From positions 1-41,581 of IMG/VR virus record IMGVR_UViG_3300042484_000751: a DNA stretch of 41,581 nt; one strand, written 5' to 3'. Below are positions 37,809 to 41,581 of the stretch, one piece after another; position 1 is the stretch's first letter; every line of letters begins with the position of its first letter. A program made the position numbers and the translations under genes. Below the pieces are notes generated by a model. That model was not told the origin of the DNA, did not search any database, and saw nothing but the letters and a program-made list of their open reading frames with translations. Origin of the DNA: a virus.

Positions 37809-40096
37809 TATGCTAATTGTGTTAGACCCTGGGAGTGGGTCTTATGGTTATAGAAAGTTAATACCTGACTTCTATTCTTAACAGAATAGGAAATATGAAT
37901 CCAAGGATTTTTTGCATAGCTGCAATACTCTAATATCATTTGATCGTATTTAAGAACTTTTGCAAGTTTAGTAGCTATTTCAAAATATTCTTTCTTTGTA
38001 ATGCCTTTAAATTGTATATCTACGCCTTGACCGAGAGGGTGCTGGGAGGTCTTAGCATTAGATGCATTCCCTGGATCCCTGAAGGCTGATGTAACAAACA
38101 TATTAGGGTATATCTTCTTTACTGGTTCAAGCACATTAAGCGCTATAGCCTGTAGATTAAAAATGATTTCCCCGTAAGTAGCTTTTTCATGACCCCGGAT
38201 AAGGTCCCGGGTAACTGCTGCTTTACTTGATAACATCTCAACTGTAAAGTTTGGCGATAGATTATAATTACCTGGCAATTGCGTTACAGTTTTTAACTTA
38301 ACATCTGGTTCAACAAAGTTCTGCTGCTCAGATTCCACTGTTGCATTATCTACTGCAGTCGGTGGTTCTGATAAATCAGCTGCATTAGCAAATCCTTCAC
38401 TTATAATTAAATTCTTTTGACTATTAAAGTCTTCTAGAGATTGAGTTTCTTCTTCTAATGCAATCGACCGACTATCGGCTAAAGAAAGAACCAAAGGATC
38501 ATTTTTATCGTTATCGGTTATATCTTTGCGGCCTGCAATCACCCCAATCTTAGAAGATCCTGCAATAATGCTTTCTTGAGATTCAGAAGCAGCACCGGCA
38601 TTACCTGATTGTAGGTGTGTTTCACTGCCATCGAGATTAACGCTATTACTAGCTAGTAAATTAATTGCTGCACCAGAATCAATATTAGTATTATCTCCAG
38701 CTTTAATATTGATAGCTCCGGCTGCTTGAGTGTAAACAGTATCGGAAACAAAGTCATAGAGATTTGTTGCTTGCACTTTAATATCAGCATTACTACGCAT
38801 ATGCATATTTTCCTTTGAATGCATATTTAATGTAGTAGCTTTTTGATTCATGGTATAGTATGCTTCAATATTTACATTACCACTCGCTATATTAAACTCT
38901 TCTACAGCTGAAAGATTAAACGTGCCTCCTGCCTGGGCGGTAATATCGTTATGACAGGTTAAGTTAACGTCACCCTCTACCTCAATATTAGCATCATTAC
39001 CAACAAAAATATTACACGCACCATTAATTGAAATATCTGCTTTACCAGCTATTGATATTTTTCCATTACGATCAATAATTTCATATGAAGATCCTTTTGT
39101 TCTTTTAACCATCGAGCCATTAGCATCTATTTCAATATAGGTACCAGACTTATGATAAATGTGAAGACGTTCTGAACCTGGGGTATCATCAATTTCAATA
39201 ATATGACCAGATTCAGTTTGAGTTACTTTATTATACGGATATGCACCACGGTAAGCTGACTCGGGTTCATCCCATGCCTCACCTCCAGGGAGTTTGGCAC
39301 CCTTCATCCTATTATTATTTTTTTCTTGAACTATTGTACCCCGGGCATCACCCTGGGCAAGTTTATTAGTCTCTGAAATACCCGCATACTCTTTAGTAGG
39401 GTAATTAGCATTAGGGTCGGTAAACCCTCTTTCTAATACTTCTAATTTTTCTCTATTTTCAGTAGAGTTAATATCAAACTGTTTAGCCTCTTGTAGAGCA
39501 GAATTAGCACCACTTGATACAAATATTTCATCTGCTTTATTTAATGCTTCTTCAGGAGGAAAGTTACCAAATAAAGTTTCAATATTATTAGTTGTTACTT
39601 TAGGTTTCTGACCTCTACCAAATATAGCATCTGCAAAGCCCCCGACTGCAGTAGTAAGAGTCTTTCCAACAGTTGGTGTAATGCCCTGGATTAAGCTTGC
39701 TGATAATGCATCAAAATTTATAATACCTAATTTATCAGTAGGTAGAGATAGTCTTAATTGAGATTGTAATTTACTAACTATCTTATCGGTAGTTTGTAAA
39801 AGTAATTGCTGTTGAATAATACCATCAATGTTATTGCTGATGGTAGTAGGGCTATTATTATTATTAGTAATATTTACCGGATTTATAGATCCAATAATAT
39901 TTTTAGGTATATCGGTAAGTTGTTGATTCGAGGCTTGACTTACCTGCCTTACAATATCAACTGCCCCTACCTCAGCCACCCTCGATATTACCGCCCTTAG
40001 TATAGGGTTAGGTATATTTAAGTTGAGAGCAATAATCTTGTTAAAGATACTGTTCTCAAGTACACCTTGTATTTGTTTAGTTATTAAGGGATCCAT
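37808..40096 (-). CDS. Central spike beta-helix protein with C-terminal M15 peptidase
   Basis: A 762-residue needle protein. Residues about 1-260 are helical and Gln/Asn-rich (LQTTDKIVSKLQSQLRLSL) and may bind the hub. About 295-520 match the gp5/VgrG-type spike: GHIIEIDDTPGSERLHIYHK, SGTYIEIDANGSMVKRTKGS, then repeated short beta strands (SINGACNIFVGNDANIEVEG) typical of a triple-stranded helix. About 600-762 are a D,D-peptidase (M15) domain with zinc ligands H686 and D693 (HPLGQGVD) and H734 (WIHIS), and catalytic E723. T4 has the spike and a lysozyme in one gp5 chain; here the spike is separate and carries a different hydrolase. TAATG-coupled to the upstream OB/hydrolase gene. Confidence 0.88.
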   Translation of the reverse strand: MDPLITKQIQGVLENSIFNKIIALNLNIPNPILRAVISRVAEVGAVDIVRQVSQASNQQLTDIPKNIIGSINPVNITNNNNSPTTISNNIDGIIQQQLLLQTTDKIVSKLQSQLRLSLPTDKLGIINFDALSASLIQGITPTVGKTLTTAVGGFADAIFGRGQKPKVTTNNIETLFGNFPPEEALNKADEIFVSSGANSALQEAKQFDINSTENREKLEVLERGFTDPNANYPTKEYAGISETNKLAQGDARGTIVQEKNNNRMKGAKLPGGEAWDEPESAYRGAYPYNKVTQTESGHIIEIDDTPGSERLHIYHKSGTYIEIDANGSMVKRTKGSSYEIIDRNGKISIAGKADISINGACNIFVGNDANIEVEGDVNLTCHNDITAQAGGTFNLSAVEEFNIASGNVNIEAYYTMNQKATTLNMHSKENMHMRSNADIKVQATNLYDFVSDTVYTQAAGAINIKAGDNTNIDSGAAINLLASNSVNLDGSETHLQSGNAGAASESQESIIAGSSKIGVIAGRKDITDNDKNDPLVLSLADSRSIALEEETQSLEDFNSQKNLIISEGFANAADLSEPPTAVDNATVESEQQNFVEPDVKLKTVTQLPGNYNLSPNFTVEMLSSKAAVTRDLIRGHEKATYGEIIFNLQAIALNVLEPVKKIYPNMFVTSAFRDPGNASNAKTSQHPLGQGVDIQFKGITKKEYFEIATKLAKVLKYDQMILEYCSYAKNPWIHISYSVKNRSQVLTFYNHKTHSQGLTQLA

Positions 40097-41181
40097 TAGG
40101 TAATCAATTTAAGTAGTGCTTGTTTTTCTGATTGATAACGCGATTTAACACCAGCTCGTATAGATTCCGAACTTGATTTAAATAAAGTATCGACGTTATT
40201 AATTTTATATTCGCTTACCAGGGTTACGATGTCTTTATCTGTAAGGGTACTTTTATCTCTTAACGCCTCGGTAAAAGCCTTAATATTAGCAGGACCAAAT
40301 TGTACTGCCCCTGACCAAATTAAATCCTGGACTGCAGGCCCGTACTTAGTTAAATCTAATCCTTTTCTTTGCAGATTTGATACTGCTACATCGTAATATT
40401 TCTTTTGAATATAATCGTGTTGTTCTTTTTTAAAGTCTGCAGCATTTGTAGTTGCAATCTCTTTCCATTTAGCATCAAAGGCAGCCGTGGCAGGTTCTAA
40501 CCCTGCAAATTTTTCTTTAAACTTAGAGTTGTTTAAAAATTGAATAACAGGAGAGTTTTTAGCTGATGGTCTTGCTTTACCTGTTGACATAACTGCTGGT
40601 AAGAAAGATGCAAGTTGATAGGTACCGTAAGATGCACCACCTAGATCGCCACCTGCACCTCCATTGTACGCATTAATCGTACCTGGACCCTTGCCACCGG
40701 ATTCATATTTTTCAGATGTTTGACCAAGCTCCCAACCTTCAACAGTTGGTGTACCGACCTTAACTGGCTCACCTTGACCGTCAACAACTATATTACCTGA
40801 ACCGTCTTTAAGTACTCCATCGTTAGGGTTAGATACTTGAGGTTTTTCTTCTAGTACTCTAAATGCTTTATTAGCTGCCTTGGTTGCAATAGTACCAAAG
40901 ATGGCCGGTTGCTGCATGTCTTCACCATCAAGGAAGAATCCAATGACCCATGTACCTTCAACAGGCCCTAGCGGTGAAGAACCAATACCTGAAATGGCAG
41001 CCGAGGTGATAGGTTGTATAGGAGTTGCCCAGGGAAGATCTTTTGTAGGAAGAATTACTTTATTGTCTGTATGATAGCCGTATATACGAACTCTACATCT
41101 ACCCATTTTTTCAGGATCCATGCGATCTTCTACGACCCCAATCCACCAATTAAAACCATCCTTGTTAAAAATTCTTTGCAT
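40096..41181 (-). CDS. 5: gp5-like hub OB-fold protein fused to a VgrG3-like cell-wall hydrolase
   Basis: Residues 1-100 are the gp5 N-terminal OB domain (WWIGVVEDRMDPEKMGRCRV, LPWATPIQPITSAAISGIGS, then GTWVIGFFLDGEDMQQPAIF), which mounts the spike on the hub. After a Gly-rich linker, residues about 150-361 resemble the C-terminal hydrolase of VgrG3: YESGGKGPGTINAYNGG and GGDLGGASYGTYQLAS, with probable catalytic acid E160 and conserved D179. This replaces the T4-type lysozyme of gp5 and would cut the peptidoglycan glycan chain. The spike gene starts on its last base. Confidence 0.9.
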   Translation of the reverse strand: MQRIFNKDGFNWWIGVVEDRMDPEKMGRCRVRIYGYHTDNKVILPTKDLPWATPIQPITSAAISGIGSSPLGPVEGTWVIGFFLDGEDMQQPAIFGTIATKAANKAFRVLEEKPQVSNPNDGVLKDGSGNIVVDGQGEPVKVGTPTVEGWELGQTSEKYESGGKGPGTINAYNGGAGGDLGGASYGTYQLASFLPAVMSTGKARPSAKNSPVIQFLNNSKFKEKFAGLEPATAAFDAKWKEIATTNAADFKKEQHDYIQKKYYDVAVSNLQRKGLDLTKYGPAVQDLIWSGAVQFGPANIKAFTEALRDKSTLTDKDIVTLVSEYKINNVDTLFKSSSESIRAGVKSRYQSEKQALLKLIT

Positions 41182-41183
41182 AA

Positions 41184-41581
41184 TTAAACTTTCTCAATAC
41201 TTTCTTGATCGACAAATAAAGAATCTTTTATTACTTCCATTACCATTTGATGTTCAAATTTATTTACTTTATGATGTATAGCAGTAATAAGATAGTACCC
41301 AGAATATAGTTTATCTTGAGCAGTTGAACCGGTATCACTTTCACTTTTACCACCCATTGAAGGGTACTCAAAATAAATTAATCTCCCTACTTCTGCATCC
41401 GTTCTACCTGGTACAGTCATATTCATTTTAATATTGGTAAGTTCAAGCATACTTGATAAACGATTACCATGAATCTCGCCCATTTTTTCGCTTACGTTAT
41501 CAGCATAGTCATTAAATAGTTTTGGATTTTTAGGGTAAAAACTTATGTTGGTTGCAAAATTTCTAAATGTTTCATTATTAA
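41184..41581 (-). CDS. Baseplate hub protein, gp27/gpD-like (partial, N-terminus beyond window)
   Basis: The frame is open to the window end, so only the last 131 codons are seen. The fragment reads FYPKNPKLFNDYADNVSEKM, then LTNIKMNMTVPGRTDAEVGR, LIYFEYPS and YSGYYLITAIHHKVNKFEHQ, ending in KDSLFVDQESIEKV. The pattern NMTVPGRxDxEVGRLIxxxxP...SGxYLIxxIxH is typical of hub proteins of the gp27 / VgrG-N / gpD superfamily. It ends two bases before the gp5-like gene, as expected for the hub that carries the spike. The internal Met at 41483 is not the start. Confidence 0.65.
   Translation of the reverse strand, partial: NNETFRNFATNISFYPKNPKLFNDYADNVSEKMGEIHGNRLSSMLELTNIKMNMTVPGRTDAEVGRLIYFEYPSMGGKSESDTGSTAQDKLYSGYYLITAIHHKVNKFEHQMVMEVIKDSLFVDQESIEKV

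Overview
This window is the late structural region of a T4-like myovirus (Caudoviricetes with a contractile tail). It most resembles uncultured aquatic T4-like phages and cyanophage- or pelagiphage-type relatives. The evidence is the minus-strand, syntenic run of T4 core gene homologues: hub, gp5-type spike, gp25, gp6, gp8, then gp13, gp14, gp15, gp16 and gp17. Further support comes from TATAAATA late-promoter motifs, AT-rich DNA, and small virion protein families typical of marine and freshwater T4-like phages. The host cannot be read from the sequence. No plus-strand gene, tRNA, integrase, IS element or CRISPR array was seen, and no gene-free gap exceeds about 100 bases.

Transcription runs from high to low coordinates. 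(1) 41.6-37.2 kb is the central hub and needle. It holds a hub C-terminus cut by the window end, an OB-fold protein fused to a VgrG3-like glycosidase, a beta-helical spike with a C-terminal M15 peptidase, a three-repeat PAAR tip, and gp25. (2) 37.2-24 kb is baseplate wedge and periphery. It holds gp6, a gp7-position protein with an N-terminal cupredoxin fold, a small virion protein, an enlarged gp8, a 1519-residue DUF4815-type protein with a polyproline linker, a 611-residue structural protein and a small coiled-coil protein. (3) 23.8-5.4 kb is a large fibre and adhesin locus. It holds two S74-terminated fibres (314 and 2009 residues), an 842-residue fibre, two fibres sharing an IQxKRS-type N-terminus, LamG-like and DUF1566-like lectin-fold proteins, a Gly/Tyr-rich adhesin, candidate tail-assembly chaperones, a coiled-coil protein, and a pair of non-structural genes (2OG-Fe(II) oxygenase and a DUF6065-like protein). 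It ends in a sulfotransferase. (4) 4.5-0 kb holds a 56-residue conserved small protein with its own sigma70-like promoter, a terminator and late promoter, then gp13, a possible 26-residue ORF, gp14, gp15, gp16 and gp17. gp17 is cut by the window start.

Working logic: the hub/needle and wedge genes build the baseplate, the fibre cluster supplies a modular set of receptor-binding proteins, and gp13-gp17 finish the neck and package DNA. The most unusual points are intact type-1-copper ligand sets in two structural proteins, the split gp5 with two different wall-hydrolase domains, terminator/late-promoter junctions, and enzyme genes placed inside the fibre cluster.
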